Positions 27,363 through 35,758 are shown, counted from the stretch's first letter. The stretch is DNA of 64,000 bases from Pseudomonas sp. SLFW (GCF_009905615.1 NZ_JAAAKW010000006.1:124001-188000); one strand, 5' to 3'. The notes: a model not told the origin generated them from the sequence alone. Numbers and translations: made by a program.

Positions 27363-28463
27363 TCAATACTCGATTCGCACGTCGCCCTTCGGAATGCTGC
27401 AGCACGACAGGATGTAGCCTTCTTCCACGTCGTCGTCGGTAATGCCGCCGTTGTGTTCCATCTCGACTTCGCCGCTCAGCTTCATCACCTTGCAGGTCCC
27501 GCAGATGCCCATACCGCAGGCTTTCGGGATCATCAGGCCCAGCTTGGCAGCGGCGGCGTGAACGGTTTCGCCTGGCGCCACGCGGATGCTCTTGCCGGTG
27601 TCGGTGAACTCGACCTGGTGCAGTTCGGCAATATCGATTTCCGGCGCGTCGGCGGCCTGTTCGGCGTGTTCCACGGCGTCGGCGCGGGCTTCGGGCGGCG
27701 TCGCTCCGAAGGATTCCTCGTGGTACTGGGCCATGTTGAAGCCGTTGGCTTCCAGCAGGCGCTTGACCGCGTTCATGTATGGGGTCGGGCCGCAGCAGAA
27801 GACTTCACGTTCCATGAAGTCCGGCGCCATCAGCTCCAGCATCTTTTGGTTCAGGTAGCCGCGATAACCGGCCCATGGTTCGCCGAGACCGTGCTTCTCA
27901 CAGACGATGTGCAGCGAGAAGTTATTGATTCGCGACGCCATCTGCTCAAGTTCGCGGTGGTAGATGATGTCTTTTGGCGAACGGGAGCTGTGAACGAACA
28001 CCATGTCGACGTTGGCGTTGGTGTCGTAATACCAGCGCGCCATGGACATGACCGGCGTGATGCCGACGCCGCCGCTGAGGTACAAAATCTTCGGGTTCGG
28101 GAAGTCGATGGCGTTGAACAGCCCGACAGGCCCGTGAACCGCGAGCTCCTGGCCTTCATGCAGGGTGTCGTGAAGCCAGTTCGAAACCTTGCCGCCCGGC
28201 ACGCGCTTGATGGTGATCGAGAAGCTGTACGGCACCGAGGGCGAGCTGGAAATGGTGTAGGAGCGCATGGTCGGCACGCCGTCGATTTCCAGCTCCAGGG
28301 TGACGAACTGGCCCGGCTTGAAAAAGAACAGGATCGGCTGGTCGGCCATGAAGCAAAAAGTGCGAACGTCCCAGGTTTCCTGGATCACTTTGACGACGCG
28401 CACAAGGTGGCGGCCATTGGCCCAGGTCTGCGTGGTAACCGGGCTGAGGAAACTCTGGGACAT
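27363..28463 (-). CDS. gbcB: Glycine betaine monooxygenase reductase subunit
   Basis: A 366-residue flavin and iron-sulfur reductase that passes electrons from NAD(P)H to GbcA. The start at 28463 (MSQSFL) follows GGAGAGTGAGT; a GTG two codons upstream is less likely. The FAD-binding MRSYTISSSPSVPYSFSITI motif, the NAD site GGVGITPVMSMARWYYD and CCGPTPYMNAV precede a C-terminal plant-type ferredoxin domain with cysteines in KACGMGICGTCKVMKLSG and ILSCCS. It is divergent from gbcA across a 331-base shared regulatory region. Confidence 0.94.
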   Translation of the reverse strand: MSQSFLSPVTTQTWANGRHLVRVVKVIQETWDVRTFCFMADQPILFFFKPGQFVTLELEIDGVPTMRSYTISSSPSVPYSFSITIKRVPGGKVSNWLHDTLHEGQELAVHGPVGLFNAIDFPNPKILYLSGGVGITPVMSMARWYYDTNANVDMVFVHSSRSPKDIIYHRELEQMASRINNFSLHIVCEKHGLGEPWAGYRGYLNQKMLELMAPDFMEREVFCCGPTPYMNAVKRLLEANGFNMAQYHEESFGATPPEARADAVEHAEQAADAPEIDIAELHQVEFTDTGKSIRVAPGETVHAAAAKLGLMIPKACGMGICGTCKVMKLSGEVEMEHNGGITDDDVEEGYILSCCSIPKGDVRIEY

Positions 28464-28794
28464 ACTCACTCTCCACGGCCGACTGTCGGCCTCTTATGGT
28501 GGCGATTCTGCGTAACGCACGAGCCGCCTATTTACCTATCAGCGACATTCACATACTTATGGCGACCAGCCCCGATCTATAGGGGCTGCGTAGTCGGAAA
28601 CGGATTCGGCCATGTCGCCCATGGATAAGGTTCGCGTCGCGACCGGCTACACACTCGCCGTCAATCGAATACAGATTTTTTACCTAATAAACATGAGCGA
28701 CTTCCAAGACCGTCGCCTCGCGTGCCAGACACACAACACAACCGTATTAGCCACATTCGTAGGCCGCTGAAACCGCGACCTGAGGACTTGAAAG
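28464..28794. promoter_or_regulatory. Shared gbcA-gbcB divergent regulatory region
   Basis: 331 bases between divergent start codons, with no coding frame of note. In other Pseudomonas both genes are activated by the AraC-family regulator GbdR in response to betaine and dimethylglycine, so its sites are expected here. Repeated GTCGCCCATGG/ATGGCGAC-like words near 28560 and 28610 are candidates only. Confidence 0.5.
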
Positions 28795-30093
28795 ATGGAC
28801 GTCACCGCAACTCTGAGCCTGGGCGATCCGCTGGAACCCGCACGCAAGGCAACCGCCGAAATGCTGCAGACCCGCGAGCGCACTTACTCGCTGCCGCAGC
28901 CTTTCTACAGCGATGAGCGGCTGTTTGAAATCGACATGCAGGAAATCTTTCAAAAGGAATGGCTGATCGCGGGCATGACCAGCGAGATTCCGGCCAAAGG
29001 TAACTTCCTGACGCTGGAAATCGGCAAGAACCCGATCCTGGTCGTGCGCAAGCCTGACGGCACCGTCGCCGCGTTCCACAACGTCTGCCGCCACCGCGGT
29101 TCGCGTCTGTGCACCAAAGAGAAAGGCAAGGTCGCCAAACTGGTGTGCCCGTACCACCAGTGGACCTACGAGCTCGACGGCCGCCTGCTGTATGCGGGCA
29201 CCGAAATGGGCGCCGACTTCGACATGCAGAAGTTCAGCCTCAAGCCTGTGCACTGCAAAGTGTCCGGCGGCTACATCTTCATCAGCCTGGCGCAAAACCC
29301 GCCGGCCATCGACGAGTTCCTGCAGACGCTGAATCACTACATGGAACCGTACGACATGGAAAACACCAAGGTGGCGGTGCAAACCACCTTGATCGAGAAG
29401 GCCAACTGGAAGCTGGTGCTGGAAAACAACCGCGAGTGCTACCACTGCAGCGGTTCGCACCCCGAACTGCTGAACACCCTGCTGGAGTGGGACGACACCA
29501 ACGATCCGCGCGCCGACCAGAAATTCAAGGATCACGTCGCTGAATCCGCCGCCGCGTGGGAAGCCGAGAAGATCCCTTACCTGCACAAGAGCTTCGGCCT
29601 GCGTAACCGCATCGTGCGCATGCCACTGCTGAAGGGCACCGTGTCCATGACCATGGACGGCCAGCAAGGCAGCAAGAAACTCATGGGCCGCATCAAGAAC
29701 CCGGATCTGGGCTCGATGCGCATCCTGCACCTGCCGCACTCGTGGAACCACTGCATGGGCGATCACGTCATCGTGTTCACCGTATGGCCGCTGAGCGCCC
29801 AGGAAACCATGGTCACCACCAAATGGCTGGTGCACAAAGACGCCGTCGAAGGCGTGGACTACGACGTCGCGCGCCTGCGTGAAGTCTGGGACGCCACCAA
29901 CGACCAGGACCGTCGTCTGGCGGAAGAAAACCAGCGCGGCATCAACTCCGTCGCCTACCAGCCAGGTCCGTACTCGCAAACCTACGAGTTCGGCGTGGTC
30001 AACTTCATCGACTGGTACAGCGCCAAGCTGCTGGAAAACATGGGCGCAGAGCCTGCGCCTTATTTGAAGGGTGTGGCGGTTAATCACGAGTAA
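28795..30093 (+). CDS. gbcA: Glycine betaine monooxygenase, Rieske oxygenase subunit
   Basis: A 432-residue aromatic-ring-hydroxylating-type oxygenase that demethylates glycine betaine to dimethylglycine, releasing formaldehyde. The Rieske 2Fe-2S ligands are C98, H100, C118 and H121 (CRHRGSRLC and CPYHQW). The mononuclear iron site is in NRECYHCSGSHPELLNT, with two histidines. The ribosome site GAGG lies nine bases before the ATG. Electrons come from GbcB, encoded divergently. This is the entry step of the betaine pathway in the window. Confidence 0.95.
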   Translation: MDVTATLSLGDPLEPARKATAEMLQTRERTYSLPQPFYSDERLFEIDMQEIFQKEWLIAGMTSEIPAKGNFLTLEIGKNPILVVRKPDGTVAAFHNVCRHRGSRLCTKEKGKVAKLVCPYHQWTYELDGRLLYAGTEMGADFDMQKFSLKPVHCKVSGGYIFISLAQNPPAIDEFLQTLNHYMEPYDMENTKVAVQTTLIEKANWKLVLENNRECYHCSGSHPELLNTLLEWDDTNDPRADQKFKDHVAESAAAWEAEKIPYLHKSFGLRNRIVRMPLLKGTVSMTMDGQQGSKKLMGRIKNPDLGSMRILHLPHSWNHCMGDHVIVFTVWPLSAQETMVTTKWLVHKDAVEGVDYDVARLREVWDATNDQDRRLAEENQRGINSVAYQPGPYSQTYEFGVVNFIDWYSAKLLENMGAEPAPYLKGVAVNHE

Positions 30094-30102
30094 ACCGGTG
30101 GT

Positions 30103-30171
30103 CCTATAGCAACACCGCTTGCTGGCGGTGGCGATTTCCAACTCGCTACCGCCAGCAAGCCGGACTGCTAC
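30103..30171. repeat. Degenerate REP-like hairpin after gbcA
   Basis: CCGCTTGCTGGCGGTGGCGA and a near-complement (CGCTACCGCCAGCAAGC) form a stem just after the gbcA stop. It resembles a decayed REPIN and may end the gbcA transcript. Confidence 0.6.
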
Positions 30172-30199
30172 ACGTCCTGGTGGAATCTTCAGGCTTTAT

Positions 30200-30835
30200 T
30201 TGATCAAAAAAACACCAAAGCTCGGTTATACCCATCCCGCTGCACCTCTCCAGCATCCGCAAACAACTTATCCACAGCAAAACCCACAGCAATTGGGGGA
30301 AGTCAAATCTCGTCTGTGCAAAAAACCAGGAAAAACCGTGACTTATTTAACCTGGTGGGAATGAGACATGGCTGATTATATTTTGATCAAACCTCCGAAA
30401 GGCACGGAATATATGGCTCACAGAGGGTCGCGAACACCTTATCCACAGAATCGCCAACAGAGATTGTGCGCAACTTCGCGCAATAAGCTCATGACTGTGG
30501 AAAAGAGTATTGACTGCTGAGATCCAGAGAACTGAAAAGCTTAATCGTCAGACAAACGTCGGATTGATCAATATTTGCACAATTGCTTTAAAGCCCCGTG
30601 TTATAGGGCCCGTAGAGAATAGCGAACATCTTATCCACATAGACACGCACAAAGAATGTGGGCAGAACTGCGCGCAATTTCGAGTTGGCTGTGGAGAAAA
30701 AACCGTTTAAACACCGCGAGATAGGTCGGTTAATTTTTAACCTTCGACTTGTAAGCCACGCAATACAAGGCCTGCAGAAATGGCTGAACAGTTTATCCAC
30801 AGGTGGGTTAGCAGGGATTGTGGGTATGTGGACAG
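30200..30835. other. DnaA-box array (four-unit degenerate tandem repeat)
   Basis: Four perfect DnaA boxes TTATCCACA, all in the same orientation, lie at 30268-30276, 30439-30447, 30631-30639 and 30793-30801 (spacing 171, 192 and 162). An AT-rich palindrome precedes each by 56-68 bases: TTGATCAA at 30200, 30383 and 30564, and GGTTAATTTTTAACC at 30728. After each box lies an inverted, imperfect box: TGTGCAAAA, TGTGGAAAA, TGTGGAGAA and TGTGGACAG at 30315, 30496, 30690 and 30827. Units two and three also share GCGCAAT 31-33 bases after the box. There is no gene in this 830-base stretch. It resembles DnaA-binding control loci such as E. coli datA; the function is inference. Confidence 0.8.
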
Positions 30836-30926
30836 GTTGGAGGGCGCAAGAATCGGAAGCGTCTGACAGTCAAATGACTTCACATTCCATAGACTGCCGA
30901 TACAGCAAACCTAGAGGAATTCACCC

Positions 30927-31124
30927 ATGTACGAATGGACTCCCTTTTCTCCCAAAGTAATTCTCGAAGCGAATCGCCGGCTATCCCAGCGTAAACAAGG
31001 AACCTCTTTCGCACTGCCTGCGGAGCTGACAGGAATCTTCAACTTCAGGCCGAAGACTACCGAGGAACTTAGCGAAGCATTCCGGGCGGCTTCTCGAAAG
31101 CTTAGACAAGGGACCCAAGCGTAA
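30927..31124 (+). CDS. Small protein of unknown function (module gene 1)
   Basis: A 65-residue protein (MYEWTPFSPKVILEANRRLS...) preceded by a good ribosome site (GAGGAATTCACCC). It is basic, with no signal peptide or membrane segment. The C-terminal part (TTEELSEAFRAASRKLRQGT) looks helical. Its stop overlaps the next start as TAATG, so the two genes are coupled. I do not recognise the family. It lies directly after the DnaA-box array and is the only recent-looking insertion between gbcA and the etf genes. Confidence 0.65.
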   Translation: MYEWTPFSPKVILEANRRLSQRKQGTSFALPAELTGIFNFRPKTTEELSEAFRAASRKLRQGTQA

Positions 31125-31638
31125 TGAACGCGCGCTACAACCACATTTTCAACGCGCTGGTCGCCGACGAAGACGACATTCTTGGACAATTGGCTTATGC
31201 CGCCTATAAGCGCCAAAAAATTGAGTTCATTCAAGCTTTCAAAGACAAGAACGGCACCGATCCAGAGGACAAGGTCTTGTTCCATTCCACGACATCAGCA
31301 ACGGGCCTTGCCAGCTGGAAAACTACCGCACCCAAGCCGCAAAGCTTGTAAAGGCGTTTTCCGAGGCGTCGCTAGCCTCCGAAGTGGACGGGCTCCGACA
31401 ATTTTATTCAGAGAAAGCCAGCAATGAGATCCGCTCGGCCAGACCAGGATTCTGGAAAGGTATATCACAGAGCGTTTTGGGGTCTGGAGCGTTCACCCTC
31501 TTGATCGGATGTCTGGTGTTCTTCACCTGGAGCCTCAAGCAAGGCCCTCGCCACGTGATAGAGAAGGTTTTCGATGTGACCATCGTCGATATCGTGTCCA
31601 GCGGGCCGACAGTTGCCGTGGATGATCTGCAACTCTAA
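31124..31638 (+). pseudogene. Unknown membrane-anchored protein, frameshifted (module gene 2)
   Basis: The first part, MNARYNHIFNALVADEDDIL..., is read from 31124 and would end at 31351 in its own frame. Around 31283-31293 (TTCCATTCCACGACATC) the sequence shifts frame: adding one T after CAT gives ...VLFHFHDISNGPCQLENYRT, continuing open to 31638. The restored protein is about 171 residues with one membrane segment near the C-terminus (GAFTLLIGCLVFFTWSLK). I do not recognise the family. It may be a recent pseudogene or a sequencing error in a short T run. It is translationally coupled to the 65-residue gene. Confidence 0.6.
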
Positions 31639-31642
31639 ACAC

Positions 31643-31668
31643 AAAAAGCGCCAAACAGGCGCCTTTTG
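31643..31668. terminator. Bidirectional terminator between the small module and etfB
   Basis: Hairpin AAAAAGCGCC / GGCGCCTTTT with a five-base loop, between convergent transcription units; one mismatch in the stem. Confidence 0.75.
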
Positions 31669-31686
31669 CGTGAGAAGAGAGAGCCC

Positions 31687-32490
31687 TTAACGCACCACTC
31701 CCTCCTCCACCAACAACTTCAAAATCGCCGCAGCGCCTTCCTGGGGGCTTACGCCTTTAAGCACTTGCCCGCCACCGCCGCTGGCTTTTGCCGTCGCCGC
31801 TTTCATCCGGTCCGCTCCGCTCTTCGCCTTGATCACTTTCAAGCGTTTCGGCCGAGGTTTGGCCGGGGTCAGTTCGGCGCCTGTGAATAACTCGTCGATG
31901 GTGACTTCAATGTCTTCCACGTCCAGCGTGCCGCGTTGTGCCGGGCCGTAGGCACTTTGACGCGGTTTCGGCGCGGCGTTATCCACAGTGGCGAGAAACG
32001 GCAGACGAACCTTCAGGCGGCGACGCTGACCCCGTGGCAACGCCTGGAGCACCTGAGCGCTGCCGTTGCTGATGGACTCCACTTCAGCCATCCCCACCAC
32101 CAGTGGCCAGCCGAGCTTTTCGGCGAGCAGGTAGGGCAGCATGCCGGAGCCTTCGCCGGTTTCGGCTTGAGTGCCCGCCAGCACCAGCTGTACGCCGGAT
32201 TCGCGAATGTAATCGGCCAGCCCTGGCAGCGCATCGGCGCCTTCGGGCTGATCGAGGACGTGCAGTTCTTTCAGGCCCATACCGAGATAGGCACGCAGCG
32301 CGGGCTCTTCGGCATTGCCGGCGTGCAGCACGTGCAAGTTATCCCCAGCCAGTTGCAGGCCCAGCTCAACCGCACGGGCATCCTGTTCGGCGCGGCGTGG
32401 ACGCCGCGAGGTCGGGTGCGCGCCAATGGAAACGAGGCTGATGACGTGCAGAGCGGCTTTATCCACAGGCAGTTTTTTGTCAGGCAGCAT
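31687..32490 (-). CDS. etfB: Electron transfer flavoprotein beta subunit (dimethylglycine pathway)
   Basis: A 267-residue ETF small subunit. The start ATG at 32490 lies inside the last codons of etfA (11-base overlap). The family segment GEGSGMLPYLLAEKLGWPLV and the AMP-proximal LPRGQRRRLKVRLPFLATV are visible. The C-terminus is unusually long and rich in Lys and Gly before GVSPQEGAAAILKLLVEEG. ETF takes electrons from the dimethylglycine demethylase and passes them to the quinone pool. Two perfect DnaA boxes fall in this gene, at 31979 and 32459. Confidence 0.9.
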   Translation of the reverse strand: MLPDKKLPVDKAALHVISLVSIGAHPTSRRPRRAEQDARAVELGLQLAGDNLHVLHAGNAEEPALRAYLGMGLKELHVLDQPEGADALPGLADYIRESGVQLVLAGTQAETGEGSGMLPYLLAEKLGWPLVVGMAEVESISNGSAQVLQALPRGQRRRLKVRLPFLATVDNAAPKPRQSAYGPAQRGTLDVEDIEVTIDELFTGAELTPAKPRPKRLKVIKAKSGADRMKAATAKASGGGGQVLKGVSPQEGAAAILKLLVEEGVVR

Positions 32491-33203
32491 CGCGTTTCGC
32501 CTCGTTCCGGTAGGCCTCGACGGCTTCGATGAGCGCGTTGAGGATTTCAGCGCTTTCGCCAATCACTGACAAATCAGCACGTTTGATCATGTCGCAGGTT
32601 GGATCAAGGTTGATCGCCACGACTTTGTCGCACGCGCCGATGCCTTGTAAGTGCTGGATCGCACCTGAGATACCCACAGCCACGTAAACCCGGGCCGTGA
32701 CCCAGGTGCCCGATGCGCCGACCTGGCGATCGCGGGTCATGAAGCCATCGTCCACCGCCACGCGGGAGGCGCCTTCGGTGGCGCCCAGCGCAGCAGCAGT
32801 ACGGTGGAACAGCCCCCAATCTTTCACGCCATTGCCGCCAGAGAAAATGAATTCCGCTTCGGCCATGGGGATAAGTGCAGGGTCAACCGCCACCGCGCCG
32901 AGGTCTTCGATGCGCGGTAGGCTGCGGGCGATGGTTGTGGACAACTCGACCGGCAGGGCTTCGTGGCGGGTCTCGCTGACCGGTTCGGCACACTCGGCGG
33001 CGGCCAGGATGAGGCGAGAAACTGCACGGGAAATATCTTCACGGCCAGCGCCAGCGCGGCCTGTAGCCTGTTGATCCTTGATCTGCCAAACCCGCGTCGC
33101 CGGGCGTTCACCCAAGCTGGCGGCAAAGCGACGGCCCAACTCGCCACCACCGGTGCGGCTATCAGGCAGCAGCCAGTGGCGTGGGTCGAACTGGTTATCC
33201 ACA
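31979..33203. other. Three further perfect DnaA boxes inside etfB and etfA
   Basis: TTATCCACA at 31979-31987, 32459-32467 and 33195-33203, all on the plus strand and in the same orientation as the upstream array. On the coding strand each reads GTG GAT AA(C/A), that is Val-Asp-Asn or Val-Asp-Lys, so protein coding alone could explain them. Confidence 0.6.
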
Positions 33204-33700
33204 GCCCGCAAACCTTGCACGCGCTGTTCCGGTGAGTAACCTGCGAATTCGTTGCCTTCCAGTACCAGCAGACGATCCACGCCAGCGGTTTCGAACGCAC
33301 TTTCCTTATGCTCGCCGAAAACCACGGCCAGTACGGCGCCGTCGCTGCCCGCCAGACCATGGGCCAGGCCCAGCAGGTCGCGGTCGTGGCTGCTCAGGCG
33401 ACCGCCGACCATGTCAGGAACGACCGCAATGAAAAACGCCGGATCAGCCACTTGATGCAGCGGCAATTGCACTTCAACGGAAGCCGAACGCTTCGTGGTC
33501 CCGCCCTGCTGTGCGCCACTGCGGTCGATGCGCTTGATGCCGTTGGGGCCAATGAAACCAATGCCATGCAGGTTTTTGCGGATGATACCGTTCGGTCCCA
33601 TCCAGCTGGACTGCGCCGGTTGCATGGCGGCGTGCAGCGGGTGCAAGCGGTTGCGGGCGATCCACTCGGCACGAGGGTCGCGGCGGATAATGTCGCTCAT
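32480..33700 (-). CDS. etfA: Electron transfer flavoprotein alpha subunit (dimethylglycine pathway)
   Basis: A 406-residue ETF large subunit, longer than housekeeping EtfA (about 310) because of an N-terminal extension of some 85 residues (DPRAEWIARNRLHPLHAAMQ). The FAD-binding C-terminal domain is clear: SGGNGVKDWGLFHRTAAALG, GASRVAVDDGFMTRDRQVGA, YVAVGISGAIQHLQGIG and VAINLDPTCDMIKRADLSVI. The start overlaps the dgcB stop as TGATG. It should pair with EtfB to accept electrons from DgcA/DgcB. A DnaA box lies in the gene at 33195-33203. Confidence 0.92.
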   Translation of the reverse strand: MSDIIRRDPRAEWIARNRLHPLHAAMQPAQSSWMGPNGIIRKNLHGIGFIGPNGIKRIDRSGAQQGGTTKRSASVEVQLPLHQVADPAFFIAVVPDMVGGRLSSHDRDLLGLAHGLAGSDGAVLAVVFGEHKESAFETAGVDRLLVLEGNEFAGYSPEQRVQGLRAVDNQFDPRHWLLPDSRTGGGELGRRFAASLGERPATRVWQIKDQQATGRAGAGREDISRAVSRLILAAAECAEPVSETRHEALPVELSTTIARSLPRIEDLGAVAVDPALIPMAEAEFIFSGGNGVKDWGLFHRTAAALGATEGASRVAVDDGFMTRDRQVGASGTWVTARVYVAVGISGAIQHLQGIGACDKVVAINLDPTCDMIKRADLSVIGESAEILNALIEAVEAYRNEAKRDAA

Positions 33701-35646
33701 CAATGCGCCTCCGCAGGTTCACGTTTGGTCGGTGCCGGTTTGACCGGTGCAGCGTCTTCGAGCAGCGCGTCGGCCACCAGTTCGGCGATGTCCTTGATCA
33801 TCGGGCGTGGTTCGACCACACCTTCCAGCATCGCGGTGCACTGTGGGCAACCCACGGCCACCAGTTCGGCGCCGGTTTCGCGGATGTCTTCCATGCGCAT
33901 GTCGGGTATCCGCTGTTTGCCCGGAATGTCGGTGATCGGCGCGCCGCCACCGCCGCCGCAGCAACGGGAGCGGAAACCGGAGCGCTGCATTTCCTTGACC
34001 TCAATACCCAGCGCCTTGAGCACGTCGCGCGGCGCTTCGTACTCGCCGTTGTATCGTCCCAGGTAGCACGGGTCGTGATAGGTCACGCTGGAGCCTTTGT
34101 GCTGGCCCAGATTCAGCGCGCCACCGCCGATCAGCTCGGCCATGTAAGTGCTGTGGTGCTGCACGAGGTAGTTGCCGTCAAAGGCGCCGTACTCGTTTTT
34201 CAGCACGTGGAAACTGTGGGGATCGCAGGTGACGATGCGTTTGAAGCTGTATTTCGACAGCGTCTGAATGTTGCGTTTGGCGAGCATCTGGAAGGTCGCT
34301 TCGTCACCCAGACGACGGGCCACGTCACCGCTGTCGCGCTCTTCCAGGCCCAGTACTGCAAAGTCGACTTTCGCCGCTTTCAGCACTTTGACGAAGGCGC
34401 GCAGCGTACGCTGGTTGCGCATGTCGAACGCGCCATCACCGACCCAGAACAGAACGTCGGTCGCCTTCTTTTCACTCATGACACTGAGGTTCAGGTCAGC
34501 CGCCCAGTTCATACGGCCGCCCGGTGCAAAGCCGCCCGGGTTGTCGGTGGCGATGAGGTTTTCCAGCACTTCGGCACCCTTGTTCGGGGTCGCGCCTTTT
34601 TCCAGGGTCAGGTGGCGGCGCATGTCGACGATGGCGTCCACGTGCTCGATCATCATCGGGCACTCTTCCACGCAGGCGCGGCAGGTGGTGCATGACCACA
34701 GGGTTTCGGCATCGACCAGACCGTTGACGATGGGTTGATGCGGGTTGCCTTTGTGTTCGCCGATTGCTTTGCCTGGATAAGGGCTGCCTGCGAAGTTTGC
34801 GTCAGTGCCGCCCGCCAGACCGACGACCATGTCCTGAATCAGCTTTTTCGGGTTCAGCGGCTGGCCAGCGGCGAACGCAGGGCACGCTGCTTCGCACTTA
34901 CCGCACTGCACGCAGGCGTCGAAGCCCAGCAGTTGGTTCCAGGTGAAATCCTTGGGTTTTTCCACGCCCAGCGGCGCGGTCGGGTCGGCCAGGTCCAGCG
35001 GTTTCAGGCCGGTCGAACGACCACCGCCAAAGCGCTCGGCGCGACGGTGCCACGCCAGGTGCAGCGCACCGGCGAAGGCATGCTTCATCGGGCCGCCCCA
35101 GGTCATGCCGAAGAACAATTCGGAAACGCCCCACAGCACGCCGATCCCCAGGATGATTGCCAGCAGCCAGCCACCGAAGTTTTCCGGGAGGATGCCCGCG
35201 ACCGGCAAGGTCACCAGAAAGAACGAGCCAGAGAACGCCAGCAAGCTTTTCGGCAGGCGCATCCACGGGCCTTTCGACAGGCGGCTAGGCGGGTTGCGGC
35301 GACGCATATAAACGAAGATCGCGCCGACGAACATCACCGCCGTCATCAGTAGCAGCGCGTAACCGAGAATGCGGTTATGCAGGCCGAAACCGTGGACCAG
35401 AATCGCCAGAATGATCGACGCCACCGCGCCGCCCGCCGTGGCGACGTGGGTGTTGGCGATGTATTTGTCCCGCGCGACCACGTGGTGCAGATCGACCATG
35501 TAGCGCTTGGGCATGGCCAGCAGGCCGCCCAGCAGATCGACCTTGGACGCACGCCCGTTGCGCCACATGGCCACCCGCCGCAAGGCGCCGAGGACACCAA
35601 GGCCCAAGGCGGCGAACAGCAGGATTGGAAGAAGGGTACTCAACAT
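33700..35646 (-). CDS. dgcB: Dimethylglycine catabolism protein DgcB (membrane iron-sulfur subunit)
   Basis: A 648-residue protein. The start at 35646 (MLSTLLPILLF) follows GAGGTGAGTCTG. About five N-terminal membrane segments resemble the gamma subunit of nitrate reductase. Two 4Fe-4S motifs follow (CVQCGKCEAACPAF and CTTCRACVEECPMM), then CCG-domain cysteines (YHDPCYLGRYNGEYEAPRDV, FRSRCCGGGGG and VGCPQCTAM). It carries electrons from dimethylglycine oxidation to the quinone pool with ETF. The stop overlaps the etfA start. Confidence 0.93.
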   Translation of the reverse strand: MLSTLLPILLFAALGLGVLGALRRVAMWRNGRASKVDLLGGLLAMPKRYMVDLHHVVARDKYIANTHVATAGGAVASIILAILVHGFGLHNRILGYALLLMTAVMFVGAIFVYMRRRNPPSRLSKGPWMRLPKSLLAFSGSFFLVTLPVAGILPENFGGWLLAIILGIGVLWGVSELFFGMTWGGPMKHAFAGALHLAWHRRAERFGGGRSTGLKPLDLADPTAPLGVEKPKDFTWNQLLGFDACVQCGKCEAACPAFAAGQPLNPKKLIQDMVVGLAGGTDANFAGSPYPGKAIGEHKGNPHQPIVNGLVDAETLWSCTTCRACVEECPMMIEHVDAIVDMRRHLTLEKGATPNKGAEVLENLIATDNPGGFAPGGRMNWAADLNLSVMSEKKATDVLFWVGDGAFDMRNQRTLRAFVKVLKAAKVDFAVLGLEERDSGDVARRLGDEATFQMLAKRNIQTLSKYSFKRIVTCDPHSFHVLKNEYGAFDGNYLVQHHSTYMAELIGGGALNLGQHKGSSVTYHDPCYLGRYNGEYEAPRDVLKALGIEVKEMQRSGFRSRCCGGGGGAPITDIPGKQRIPDMRMEDIRETGAELVAVGCPQCTAMLEGVVEPRPMIKDIAELVADALLEDAAPVKPAPTKREPAEAH

Positions 35647-35663
35647 CAGACTCACCTCTGCGA

Positions 35664-35752
35664 GGTGCAAGCCACAAGCTGCAAGCTGCAAGAAAGAGCA
35701 ACGGTGAACGCAGCGCTTTTAACTTGAAGCTTGCAGCTCAAAGCTCGCAGCT
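35664..35752. repeat. CAAGCT-rich imperfect inverted repeat (dgcA-dgcB gap)
   Basis: AGGTGCAAGCCACAAGCTGC at the left and CTTGAAGCTTGCAGCTC at the right form an imperfect hairpin filling the dgcA-dgcB gap. It uses the same words as 11279-11400. Confidence 0.6.
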
Positions 35753-35758
35753 ATGCCG

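Noticed and set aside
32334-32348. TTATCCCCA in etfB as an eighth DnaA box
   Set aside because: It has one mismatch in a position that strongly affects binding, so it was not counted as a perfect box.
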